Below are positions 41,772-50,400 of a stretch of DNA of 64,000 nt, piece by piece. The translations under genes and the position numbers were made by a program. Below the pieces are notes generated by a model. It saw only the letters and a program-made list of their open reading frames with translations. It had not been told where the DNA came from and made no database searches. This DNA is from Paenibacillus spiritus (GTDB lineage: Bacteria; Bacillota; Bacilli; Paenibacillales; Paenibacillaceae), in assembly GCF_008710135.1 (NCBI RefSeq), contig NZ_VYKK01000004.1, positions 541,747 to 605,746 of the forward strand, in the 5' to 3' direction. Within the stretch, counting starts at the first letter, position 1. The number at the start of each line of letters is the position of its first letter.

Positions 41772-43088
41772 TTGCAACGCGAAATTCAAGTCAATGAGAA
41801 GCTGCCTTTGGGACCCGGTTTTCTGCTGAGTCTGCAGCATCTGTTCGCCATGTTCGGCAGCACCGTCCTGGTGCCCAACCTGTTCGGGGTCGATCCGGGG
41901 ATGATTCTGCTGATGAACGGCATCGGCACCCTGCTGTATATCCTGATCTGCAAAGGAAAAATCCCGGCCTACCTGGGCTCGAGCTTCGCTTTCATTTCTC
42001 CGGTCACATCCGTACTCCTGAATTACAAGAACGACCATTCCCACGGCTATTCGCTCGTGCTCGGCGCTTTTATCGTAACCGGCATTATCTTTGTCGCCGT
42101 TGCTCTCATTGTCCGGTTCGCCGGAACGGCCTGGATCGACGTTGTATTTCCTCCCGCGGTGATGGGCGCTATTGTCGCTACTATCGGCTTGGAGCTTGTT
42201 CCGGTGGCCGCCGGCATGGCAGGATTAATCTCAACGGACGGATCACCCGACTGGTCGCCGGACCCCAAGACCATCACGATTTCCATGGTTACGCTTGGTG
42301 TAACCGTACTGGGCTCGGTTCTTTTCCGCGGATTCCCAAAAATCATTCATATCCTCATTGGCATCGTAACCGGCTATGTGCTGGCCTATTTCCTCGGCGC
42401 CGTCAACACCGGCAACATCTCGGCCGCCCATTTCTTCGATACGCCGACCGTTACGACGCCTTCGTTCGACTGGAAGGTGATTCTCACCATTATTCCCGTT
42501 TCTCTCGTCGTTATTGTTGAACATATCGGCCATCTGCTCGTTACCAGCAATATTGTCGGCAAAGACCTGGCCAAGGACCCCGGCCTTGACCGCTCGCTGC
42601 TCGGGAACGGGATCTCTACCATTCTCTCCGGCTTTGTCGGCTCCACGCCGAATACGACATACGGCGAGAACATCGGCGTCATGGCCTTGACCAAGGTCTA
42701 CTCGGTATTCGTGATCGGCGGCGCAGCCGTGATTGCTATCCTGCTCTCGTTCTCGGGCACGTTCTCTGCGGTCATCTCCAACATTCCGCCTGCCGTTATG
42801 GGCGGCGTCTCTCTGCTGCTGTTCGGCGTTATTGCCGCTTCCGGTCTGCGAATCTTCGTGGAGCAAAAAGTCGATTTTGCCAAACCGACCAATATGATTC
42901 TCGCTACTCTCGTTCTGGTCGTCGGCATCAGCGGCACGAAGCTGGTCATCTACGGCGTGGAACTGAAGGGCATGGCCCTTGCCACCATCGTCGGCATCGT
43001 CCTGTCTCTCCTGTTCAGACTGTTCCAAGCGCTCGGCTGGTCGAACGACCAGGAAGAACTGGAGCAGGCCAAAGCTTCCGATGTATAA
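41772..43088 (+). CDS. Uracil permease (NCS2 family, UraA/PyrP type)
   Basis: 438 residues, about 14 membrane segments. UraA-like signatures: LPLGPGFLLSLQHLFAMFGS near the N-terminus, YLGSSFAFISPV, FPPAVMGAIVATIGLELVPV, VVIVEHIGHLLVTSN with the uracil-binding Glu, and GSTPNTTYGENIGVMALTKV. It imports uracil with protons. TTG at 41772 is chosen because GAGGAG lies eight bases upstream; a GTG at 41763 overlaps that site. It is the only plus-strand gene between rel and recJ, inserted between rel and apt. No PyrR-type attenuator is visible in the 271-bp upstream region, which has TATAAT-like sequences but no clear terminator. Confidence 0.93.
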   Translation: MQREIQVNEKLPLGPGFLLSLQHLFAMFGSTVLVPNLFGVDPGMILLMNGIGTLLYILICKGKIPAYLGSSFAFISPVTSVLLNYKNDHSHGYSLVLGAFIVTGIIFVAVALIVRFAGTAWIDVVFPPAVMGAIVATIGLELVPVAAGMAGLISTDGSPDWSPDPKTITISMVTLGVTVLGSVLFRGFPKIIHILIGIVTGYVLAYFLGAVNTGNISAAHFFDTPTVTTPSFDWKVILTIIPVSLVVIVEHIGHLLVTSNIVGKDLAKDPGLDRSLLGNGISTILSGFVGSTPNTTYGENIGVMALTKVYSVFVIGGAAVIAILLSFSGTFSAVISNIPPAVMGGVSLLLFGVIAASGLRIFVEQKVDFAKPTNMILATLVLVVGISGTKLVIYGVELKGMALATIVGIVLSLLFRLFQALGWSNDQEELEQAKASDV

Positions 43089-43134
43089 CCGCGGTTAGCC
43101 GCCGGTTTTCGCGAATCTTGGTCTGTGCGCAATA

Positions 43135-43184
43135 AACAAAAGCCGAGGTTGTTCGTACGTTGTACGGACACCTCGGCTTTTGTT
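43135..43184. terminator. Bidirectional terminator between the uracil permease gene and apt
   Basis: AACAAAAGCCGAGGT pairs with ACCTCGGCTTTTGTT, with an inner CGTAC/GTACG helix. T-runs are present on both strands. It serves the two convergent genes. Confidence 0.92.
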
Positions 43185-43221
43185 ATGGGAAATTCTTATT
43201 TCCCGGAAAATATCGGCCCGC

Positions 43222-43740
43222 TTATGCGTCGTAGCTGAGCAGCGAAATAATCTCTACGTCGGGCAGCTTCGCCCGTCCGTTCAATTCTTCCAGTTCGATC
43301 AGGAACGCCGCCCCGACCACATTGCCGCCAAGCTGGCGAACCAGGTTAACCGCAGTCGAAATTGTGCCGCCCGTTGCCAGCAGGTCGTCGGCGATCAGCA
43401 CGTTCTGGCCCGGTCTGACCGCATCGGTGTGCATAGCCAGCCGGTCCTTGCCGTACTCCAGGTCATAGCCCACCTCAATGGTCTCGTAAGGGAGCTTGCC
43501 GCTCTTGCGAATCGGGATGAAGCCGACGCCCAGGGCGTAAGCAAGCGGAGCGCCGATTACAAAGCCGCGGGCTTCCGGTCCGGCAATCAGATCGATCTGA
43601 AGATGAGCTACCCGCTCCCGCAGCGCGTCTATGGCCTGGTGATACGCCCCCCCATCCATAAGCAGCGTCGTAATATCCTTGAAGCTGATCCCCGCCTGCG
43701 GGAAATCGGGAATGACCCGAATGATTTCTTTGAAGTCCAA
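43222..43740 (-). CDS. apt: Adenine phosphoribosyltransferase
   Basis: 172 residues (family 170-173). The PRPP-binding motif is VLIADDLLATGGTISTAV, and other signatures are FKDITTLLMDGGAYHQAID and GPEARGFVIGAPLAYALGVG. It converts adenine plus PRPP to AMP. The start is TTG at 43740, seven bases after AGGAGG, giving a protein aligned with Bacillus Apt. The frame stays open upstream through the repeat array to an ATG at 43926, but that extension is repeat-encoded and is rejected. Downstream of recJ and separated from it by the 64-65-bp repeat array. Confidence 0.95.
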   Translation of the reverse strand: MDFKEIIRVIPDFPQAGISFKDITTLLMDGGAYHQAIDALRERVAHLQIDLIAGPEARGFVIGAPLAYALGVGFIPIRKSGKLPYETIEVGYDLEYGKDRLAMHTDAVRPGQNVLIADDLLATGGTISTAVNLVRQLGGNVVGAAFLIELEELNGRAKLPDVEIISLLSYDA

Positions 43741-43753
43741 GTTGATTCCTCCT

Positions 43754-44040
43754 AAAAGTTTTGCATAGCATACGCTTCCTTGAGCTTTCTTCGGCAAAAC
43801 TGCTTCGGAAGCATAGGCTAAGTTTTGCATAGCATACGCTTCCTTGAGCTTTCTTCGGCAAAACTGCTTCGGAAGCATAGTCCTAAGTTTTGCATAGCAT
43901 ACGCTTCCTTGAGCTTTCTTCGGCAAAACTGCATCGGAAGCATAATCTTAAGTTTTGCATAGCATACGCTTCCTTGAGCTTTCTTCGGCAAAACTGCTTC
44001 GGAAGCATAGGCTAAGTTTTGCATAGCATACGCTTCCTTG
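43754..44040 (-). repeat. Tandem array of 64-65-bp repeats between recJ and apt
   Basis: Units start at GTTTTGCATAGCATACGCTT at 43758, 43822, 43887, 43952 and 44016 (periods 64, 65, 65, 64); the fifth is partial. Each unit has the dyad GCAAAACT / AGTTTTGC, with an inner GCTTC-G-GAAGC. The array fills the whole recJ-apt gap and runs into the apt ribosome site as GCAAAACTTTTAGGAGG. Same family as the array at 29280-29515. Confidence 0.97.
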
Positions 44041-44062
44041 AAACTAGCATTACCGGTAGCCC

Positions 44063-46447
44063 TTAAGACACCGATACCCGGTAGAGACGTTCCCTCAGCC
44101 ACTCTCGAAGCTGCGGTACACTGCCCTCCATGAAGACACGCTCCATTTCAGCCATCTGCCCCAGCCGCTGATAATGGGATGAAGTCGTCAAGCTCTGGGA
44201 AGCCGGCGACACGACAAAGGTAATCTGCCCGTCGGCCCGGCGGATAAACTCCAGCTCCTCGAACACATCGAGCATGCTGGCCACCATCCTTATATTCAGG
44301 GAGCAGCGGCGGCAGAGCGCGGCCAGCACCTCGCGTTCAGGCAAGGGCGAAGCAGTCAATGCGGCCAGCTGCTGATAGAGCAGCTTGAAGATTTCCCGCG
44401 AAGGCGGCTGCAGACGCTCCCGTCCGGAACGGATGGGATGCAGCAGCGCTACATTCTCGGCTTCAGGAAATAGCAGGTGAATCGCCTCCAGCTCCTCCGG
44501 CGACTCCGGCATATCCAGCAGACAGAGCAGCGACGGAGCAGCCGGCGCTTCCTTCTTGTCTGCCTGAAGCGGATGAAGACTGCCGTTATTGTCATATCCC
44601 CACAGCTCGAATCCTTCCCAGTCCCTGCCCTGTCGGGCACTCTCTCCCCGGACAATGGCCACGGCGGTTCGGTCCGGTTCTCCGCACTGCAGAAGTTCGA
44701 ACAACCGCCGGGACTTGGCGAAGGCCGAAGCCGAGCCTCTGAAATCAAAGAACTGGGCTTCCGGCACGGCCAGATCCTGCACCATAAGCTGCGGCTTGCG
44801 CATGCCGTTCCATTCATTTACCGACAGCTCGGCCAGCACATCGACTGAAGTGCCGACAGGAAGCAGATCCATCAGCGCCCCTCTGCCAAAAGCCACTGCC
44901 TCAATCACGTCTCCTCCTTGCTGCAAAGCCAGCTTCAGATGGCGGTTGCCCTGGCCCATAGTACGGGCTTCCTTAACGACTGCTCCCCGGATGACAAAGC
45001 GCGGAAGCGGATTGCCCATTCCAAAAGGAGCCAGCCGGTCCAGCTCATCGGCGGCCCGGAGCGTCAGCGCTCCGAGAGGGATCTCGCCGTCCGTTTCGGT
45101 GACCGGCACGAAATGCTCCGGCTCCAGCACTTCGGAGGCGTAGGCGGCAAGTGCCGCCGCGAACTCCTCCAGCCGATCGCGGTGCAGGCTCATGCCTGCC
45201 GCTGCCGGATGGCCGCCGTAATGATCCATGCACTCCCGGCATGAAGTCAGCGCCGCGTAAATGTCCAGGCCCGGTATAGAACGGGCCGAGCCTTTGCACA
45301 TCCCGGTCTCGGGATGAATGTCGAGGATAATGACCGGACGGTAATACCGTTCCAGGATTTTGGAAGCCACGATGCCGACTACTCCGACGTTCCACCCTTC
45401 GCCCGCAAGCACAATGACCGGCGGGAGGGCCTCCAGCGCTTCCAGCCGGGCGACCGCCTCTTCCGTAATCCGCTCTACAACAAGCTGGCGTTCCTTATTC
45501 AGCATGTCCAATTCGCCGGCGAGCTGAACCGCTTCTTCCATATGCTCTGCGGTCAGCAGAGAGACGGCTCTCCCGGCGTGATCGAGCCGGCCGCTGGCGT
45601 TGATGCGCGGCGCCATGCCAAAAGCAATATGAACCGAGTTCACTGCACCGGGAGAAGCTCCGCTCACTTCCAGCAGAGCACGGACTCCCGGGAACCGGGA
45701 GCTGCGCATGCTCTCGATTCCGCGGCGCACCAAGGCCCGGTTCTCGCCGGTAAGCGGCATGAGGTCCGCAACCGTTCCGATAGCCACAATCTCGGTCCAC
45801 TCGGGAGGAACATCGCCGTCCAGCAGCGCTTCCGCCAGCTTATAGGCAACCCCTACCCCCGCAAGTCCCTTAAAAGGATACGGACAGCCGGGAAGTTTCG
45901 GATTAATCAGAGCATAAGCCGGAGGGAGCTCCTCCGGCGGCTCATGGTGATCGGTTACAATCACCTCTATGCCCCGTTCGTTGGCATAAGCAATCTGGGT
46001 GCATGCGCTTATCCCGGTATCCACCGTAATAATCAGGGACACGCCCTGGGTCAGCGCCCAGTCAATCGCGTGGTTGTGCAGCCCGTACCCCTCGTTGGAT
46101 CGATGGGGAATATAAATATCGAATGAAGCCCCCAGATGACGGAGCAGATAAATCATCAGCGATGTACTGGATACGCCGTCGGCGTCATAATCGCCATAGA
46201 TCAGAATATGTTCTTCCTCTTGAATCGCCCTGCGGATCCGCGGAACCGCTTCTTTCATCCCTTTGAGCAAAAAGGGATCATGTCCGCATTCACTCTCCAT
46301 GAATGACAGCGCATCTTCCGGGCGGGTTATTCCCCGCGCGGATAGCAGCTGTCCCATCAGCGGAGAAACCGCCAATCCCTTGGACAGTCTCGCAGCCGCG
46401 GCAGCATCAGCGGGCGGAATCTTCCATGTCGACTTTGAACGCAGCAT
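44063..46447 (-). CDS. recJ: Single-stranded-DNA-specific exonuclease RecJ
   Basis: 794 residues, Bacillus-type long RecJ. DHH-domain motifs are LIYGDYDADGVSSTSLMIYL, ITVDTGISA and IEVIVTDHHEPP. The DHHA1 domain contains MDHYGGHPAAAGMSL, and an OB fold and a long C-terminal extension follow. It degrades single-stranded DNA 5' to 3' in recombination and repair, needing Mn or Mg. The ATG at 46447 has GAGAAGGTG upstream. It lies between the cation-diffusion-type gene and apt, as in bacilli. Confidence 0.97.
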   Translation of the reverse strand: MLRSKSTWKIPPADAAAAARLSKGLAVSPLMGQLLSARGITRPEDALSFMESECGHDPFLLKGMKEAVPRIRRAIQEEEHILIYGDYDADGVSSTSLMIYLLRHLGASFDIYIPHRSNEGYGLHNHAIDWALTQGVSLIITVDTGISACTQIAYANERGIEVIVTDHHEPPEELPPAYALINPKLPGCPYPFKGLAGVGVAYKLAEALLDGDVPPEWTEIVAIGTVADLMPLTGENRALVRRGIESMRSSRFPGVRALLEVSGASPGAVNSVHIAFGMAPRINASGRLDHAGRAVSLLTAEHMEEAVQLAGELDMLNKERQLVVERITEEAVARLEALEALPPVIVLAGEGWNVGVVGIVASKILERYYRPVIILDIHPETGMCKGSARSIPGLDIYAALTSCRECMDHYGGHPAAAGMSLHRDRLEEFAAALAAYASEVLEPEHFVPVTETDGEIPLGALTLRAADELDRLAPFGMGNPLPRFVIRGAVVKEARTMGQGNRHLKLALQQGGDVIEAVAFGRGALMDLLPVGTSVDVLAELSVNEWNGMRKPQLMVQDLAVPEAQFFDFRGSASAFAKSRRLFELLQCGEPDRTAVAIVRGESARQGRDWEGFELWGYDNNGSLHPLQADKKEAPAAPSLLCLLDMPESPEELEAIHLLFPEAENVALLHPIRSGRERLQPPSREIFKLLYQQLAALTASPLPEREVLAALCRRCSLNIRMVASMLDVFEELEFIRRADGQITFVVSPASQSLTTSSHYQRLGQMAEMERVFMEGSVPQLREWLRERLYRVSVS

Positions 46448-46477
46448 TGTCTTTCACCTTCTCTTCCAAGCCTTTCC

Positions 46478-47440
46478 CTACTGCAGCAGAGTCGGCATCT
46501 CGCTGTCGGTCAGTTCGTAATTCGTTTTGTATGGATATCCCGGATCATAAGGAACGACATCCATATGCACATCCCCGACGTGTACGAAGCGGTGTTGAAG
46601 CAGCTTCTTGGCACAATCGGCAATTTCATGCGCTTCGGCCACCGAAATACGCGGATTGACGCTGATGGTGCATTGCAGATTGACATGCCGTCCTTGTTCC
46701 AGAGCCTTCATTTGCTCTACCCGGATAACGCCGTGTACCTTTTGAACCGTATCTATGAAACTCACCGCATCCTCATGAGGAAGCTCTTGAGTTTCTTTGC
46801 GTTGCGTAGTAATCAGGATCATCATAAAGCCTTTGCGAAGAACAAAACAGGCCGCCAGCAGTCCGGCTATCGGGTCCATATAGAGCAGCGGATGCAGATT
46901 GAGGTATCCGCCCAGCATAGCCAGCGCAATGCCGAGAATGACCGTCAGCGACGTATAGATGCTGTACCGGTGACTGTCCGCATAATCCGCATGGCTGCCA
47001 TTGCCCAGCTTGCGGAAGTAGCGGTACTGGTACTGAAATACCGCTTCCCGGATAAGCAGCGGAACGAAGACCGCCAGCAGCGCATACTGGCTGGGGGCAG
47101 ACATATGTCCGCGGTTCAATTCGCGGATCGCAGAGAAAGCAATCTGCAGTCCGCCCATCAGAATAAGAACAGCAAGCACAATCCCAAGAAGCGGCTCTGC
47201 GCCTTTCTTCTCGTCGCGCACAAGAGAACGCGCCCTTGGTGAGCTTCCTTTTCCATTTCGTTTCTGGAACACTTCCGCGAACCGGGTCGCGGCGTCCGCT
47301 CCGGTGTACAGGGCATCTCCGAGCAGCGCCTTGCTGTCTGTAAAATACCCGGCAATTCCCTTGCCGATCGCCAAAGACAGATCACTGCATATCCCTGTCC
47401 ATTTCACTTTATCGCCATGAGGCAGCTGTCCAGTGCCCAT
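46478..47440 (-). CDS. Cation diffusion facilitator-like membrane protein
   Basis: 320 residues, six membrane segments and a C-terminal cytoplasmic metallochaperone-like domain (about 215-310), the CDF layout. Signatures such as SLAIGKGIAGYFTDSKALLG and MDPIAGLLAACFVLRKGF fit the family. The transport-site motifs look altered: in TM2 the HxxxD/DxxxD position reads YTGAD, and in TM5 the usual HHRSD reads SHRYS. Zinc or manganese transport is therefore uncertain. The ATG at 47440 is chosen because AAGGAGG lies seven bases upstream; a longer frame starts at 47515. It lies between secF and recJ and is followed closely by recJ. Confidence 0.88.
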   Translation of the reverse strand: MGTGQLPHGDKVKWTGICSDLSLAIGKGIAGYFTDSKALLGDALYTGADAATRFAEVFQKRNGKGSSPRARSLVRDEKKGAEPLLGIVLAVLILMGGLQIAFSAIRELNRGHMSAPSQYALLAVFVPLLIREAVFQYQYRYFRKLGNGSHADYADSHRYSIYTSLTVILGIALAMLGGYLNLHPLLYMDPIAGLLAACFVLRKGFMMILITTQRKETQELPHEDAVSFIDTVQKVHGVIRVEQMKALEQGRHVNLQCTISVNPRISVAEAHEIADCAKKLLQHRFVHVGDVHMDVVPYDPGYPYKTNYELTDSEMPTLLQ

Positions 47441-47523
47441 CCGGTTCCCTCCTTGCCACTTTCCTGTCAATCCTGCCTGGCGGCGGACCAGACGCCTTCT
47501 GCCCGCCGATGCCAAGAGGCTTC

Positions 47524-47552
47524 AAAGCCGCGTCGTTGCTGGACGCGGCTTT
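47524..47552 (-). terminator. Terminator-like hairpin after secF
   Basis: AAAGCCGCGTC and GACGCGGCTTT form a perfect 11-bp stem with a seven-base loop, 12 bp after the secF stop. The T-run is short. Confidence 0.75.
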
Positions 47553-47564
47553 GTCTGCTTATGT

Positions 47565-48467
47565 TTAGGCTTTGGCCGGTTTGCTCTTGACTTTCTGTTT
47601 CTGCCCTTTCTTCAGGACCAGCCACAATGGGCTAGCGATGAAGATGGAAGAATAGGCGCCGAACAGCAGACCGATAACCATTGCCAGCGAGAACATCCGA
47701 ATCGATTCACTGCCGAGCACCATCAGGAAGAAGGCTGCAATGAATACGGTGAAAGCCGTATACAAGGAACGCATCAGCGTCTGCTGGACACTCTGGTTGA
47801 CCAGATTCTTCAGATCTTCATACGTCTTCTGCTTGCCGAATCGCAGATTCTCCCGGATCCGGTCAAAGATAACAATCGTATCGTTGATCGAATAACCGAT
47901 GATCGTCAGCACGGCCACAATGAAGGTCAAGTCCACTTCCAGCCTGAAGATGGAGAAGATCGCGACTACCATAAAAGCATCGTGGAGCAGCGCCACGATG
48001 GCGGCCACTGCAAATCTCCACTCAAAGCGGATACTAACATAGATGATAATCCCGATACAAGCCAGCAGAACAGCATAGATTGCGTTCCGCGCAAGCTCCT
48101 TCGCCATTTCGGTATCCACGGTGTTGATCTCGAAGGAAGCCTGGCTGTCCAGTTTCTTGATGGCCGTTTGAATGGCGGCATCCTGATCACTGGAGAGCAC
48201 CGAGTCATACCGGATATTGACGCGTTTCTCGCCTGTGGTCAATTCCGGGTCATGGCCGATATTCAGCGGCTGCAGCGCCGATTTGACTTGCTCCGAGGTC
48301 AAATTCTTGGACAGCGATACGTCGACATTGGACCCGGCCTTGAAATCAACGCTGTAATTCAGATTGAAGATGGCGAGGAACACAATCCCCAGAACGGTAA
48401 GAGCCGCAGAAAAGATATAAAAATATTTGCTCAAGTGGACAAAGTCCATTTTTTTCTTAAAGCGCAC
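47565..48467 (-). CDS. secF: Protein translocase subunit SecF
   Basis: 300 residues, six membrane segments. The start MDFVHLSKYFYIFSAALTV and the periplasmic-type motif NYSVDFKAGSNVDV (usually DFxGG) are seen, and the conserved transmembrane block is IIGYSINDTIVIFDRIREN. SecF with SecD and YajC uses the proton gradient to aid protein export. The GTG at 48467 has AAAGGAG upstream at normal spacing; a GTG at 48476 is too close. It overlaps secD by 11 bp. In many bacilli SecD and SecF are fused; here they are separate genes. Confidence 0.96.
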   Translation of the reverse strand: MRFKKKMDFVHLSKYFYIFSAALTVLGIVFLAIFNLNYSVDFKAGSNVDVSLSKNLTSEQVKSALQPLNIGHDPELTTGEKRVNIRYDSVLSSDQDAAIQTAIKKLDSQASFEINTVDTEMAKELARNAIYAVLLACIGIIIYVSIRFEWRFAVAAIVALLHDAFMVVAIFSIFRLEVDLTFIVAVLTIIGYSINDTIVIFDRIRENLRFGKQKTYEDLKNLVNQSVQQTLMRSLYTAFTVFIAAFFLMVLGSESIRMFSLAMVIGLLFGAYSSIFIASPLWLVLKKGQKQKVKSKPAKA

Positions 48468-49710
48468 TGATTTCACTCTCCTTTACCCCGAACTGCTTCG
48501 GCTTCGCAAGCTTGCCGGATTTAACCAAAACTCCGAGCATCCAATGGGCAAAATAGAGGTTCGTCAGGATACTGAGCAGAATTTCGACAATCAGGATCAG
48601 AGCGAAGCCTTTTACCGCGCCGGTACCGAATGCGAACATAACGGCCGCTACGATAATCGTCGTGATATTGGAGTCCATGACGGTACGGAAGGAAGTTTTA
48701 TTCCCTGCCTTAACCGAAGACATAATGCTCTTGCCGTTGCGCATTTCTTCCCGGATGCGCTCATTGGTAATGATATTGGCGTCAACCGCCATCCCGATGC
48801 CCAATATAAAGGCCGCAATGCCGGGGAGCGTTAGAGTAAAGTCCGCCAACACAAACACAAGAATCAGAAGCCAGGTATGAACAATCAGCGCAAATCCGGC
48901 AACCAGACCGGGAATCCGGTACATGATAATCATGAAGAGCAGAATGATGACGGAACCGACCAGACCGGCCCGGATTGTCTCATCCAGCGACTGCTTGCCG
49001 AGCGTTGCACCCACACTCTGGGAGTATTTCTCCGTCAGCTTCAGCGGAAGGGCGCCGAGGTTGATGGTATCCGCCAGCTCGCGCGCTTCTTTCAGACTGT
49101 AGTTGCCGGAGATCGAAGCTTTGCCGTCGGTCAGAACCGCCCGGACTACCGGCGGGTCGGACAAGAGTGTATCATCGAGATAAATTGCCAGTCTCTGACC
49201 GAGCAGACGTTTCGTGACTTCCGCAAATTTATCTTTATCCTTAACCTTGATGCTGATTTCAATGTTATTGAGGTTGTCACGGCCGATCGTAGCCGCGTTC
49301 TCTACAAAGTCGCTTCCCACAAGCTCAACTTTGCTGAAGGTTCCTTCAGGGTCGCCTGGCGCAGCGCTGCGGAACGTCAGCTGGGCCGGTTCCTTCATCT
49401 TCTTGCGAACCTCCGCCTCATCGGTTACGCCGGCGATCTTCAGCCGGATGCGGTCGGTGCCTTCGGTTGTTACTTCAGGCTCGCTTGTTCCCAGTACGTT
49501 GGCCCGTTTCTCCAAGCTCTCGGCCGTTCGGATCAGAGAGGCACGTGTAATCTCCTGGCCTTTCTCCATCGGCGAAGCCTGGTACAAAATTTCAAATCCG
49601 CCCTTCAGGTCAAGGCCTAGGCGGACTTTGTCGAGCAGACCGGGGGTGCTGACTGCCATGACCGCCGTTAGGACGAGCACGGTAAGGATGAAGCTCAAGA
49701 ATCGTTTCAT
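48457..49710 (-). CDS. secD: Protein translocase subunit SecD
   Basis: 417 residues. First membrane segment about 5-25, then the conserved RLGLDLKGGFEILYQ. The large extracellular P1 domain spans about 35-225, followed by the membrane block with PGIAAFILGIGMAVDANIIT and NERIREEMRNGKSIM. It acts with SecF in the late steps of Sec-dependent export. The ATG at 49710 is preceded by AAAGGGG. First gene of the secD-secF pair, downstream of comN. Confidence 0.97.
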   Translation of the reverse strand: MKRFLSFILTVLVLTAVMAVSTPGLLDKVRLGLDLKGGFEILYQASPMEKGQEITRASLIRTAESLEKRANVLGTSEPEVTTEGTDRIRLKIAGVTDEAEVRKKMKEPAQLTFRSAAPGDPEGTFSKVELVGSDFVENAATIGRDNLNNIEISIKVKDKDKFAEVTKRLLGQRLAIYLDDTLLSDPPVVRAVLTDGKASISGNYSLKEARELADTINLGALPLKLTEKYSQSVGATLGKQSLDETIRAGLVGSVIILLFMIIMYRIPGLVAGFALIVHTWLLILVFVLADFTLTLPGIAAFILGIGMAVDANIITNERIREEMRNGKSIMSSVKAGNKTSFRTVMDSNITTIIVAAVMFAFGTGAVKGFALILIVEILLSILTNLYFAHWMLGVLVKSGKLAKPKQFGVKESEISAL

Positions 49711-49960
49711 GCTCTTGCTAGTTCCCCTTTCATAACTTCAATATTCCTATTATAGCCACGTGCCAAAAGAGCGTCAATTCAAGCAGACATTGACACTTGT
49801 GGCGATTCGCCTGCGGACAGCTCAAAGAAAGACCGGCCACTCGCCTGAAGGAAGCAAGCCTCAGGGCTCCCGGCCGGCTGCCGCTGTCCACAGCGTCACC
49901 CTTCTACTTTACGCCTTGGTGAAGCCGTTTGCAAAATGAAAATTTGACCTTGCTGCCGTT

Positions 49961-50206
49961 TTACAGCCCTTTATAGGCCGATATTGTCAAATAGTTCATA
50001 TACGCATTCGCTTTGAGGGAATAGATATCGTTAACGACCCGGTATAGCGGCGGCATCCCCTCCTTCGCGTAGTTGCGGCTGACGTATTCCCAAATGTCCC
50101 GGGCGTTCACATATTCGTATCCCAGCAGCCGGAACTCCTCGGCTTTGCTGCGGCACATGTCCTCCAACTCTCGGCTGAGCTCCTCGTGTTCGCGTCCCGG
50201 TTCCAT
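49961..50206 (-). CDS. comN: ComN-type post-transcriptional regulator
   Basis: 81 residues, helical. The family signature is CRSKAEEFRLLGYEYVNARD followed by IWEYVSRNYAK and VVNDIYSLKANAYMNYLTI. ComN (YrzD) in Bacillus subtilis promotes comE mRNA accumulation and localises with DivIVA. The location just upstream of secD matches. The ATG at 50206 follows AGGGAGG. There is a 225-bp gap before secD with no further gene seen. Confidence 0.9.
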   Translation of the reverse strand: MEPGREHEELSRELEDMCRSKAEEFRLLGYEYVNARDIWEYVSRNYAKEGMPPLYRVVNDIYSLKANAYMNYLTISAYKGL

Positions 50207-50400
50207 GTGTCCCTAGCCTCCCTTGTCCAGATGCATTAACTGTGCGTGATTCCATTATTACATTCGACCTCTTCACGGGGTATCCTGCCTGAATCCCGCA
50301 AATTTGTCGTACATGCCGGTCATGTCCGCCCGAGTTCGGCGCATATCATACAGAAGACCTGTCGGGCTGCCGTTCATTACCAGCGGAAGAGGGATGCCTT

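Noticed and set aside
29280..44040. The repeat arrays as a CRISPR
   Set aside because: The repeats are directly adjoining 64-65-bp units with no variable spacers, and no cas gene is in the window.
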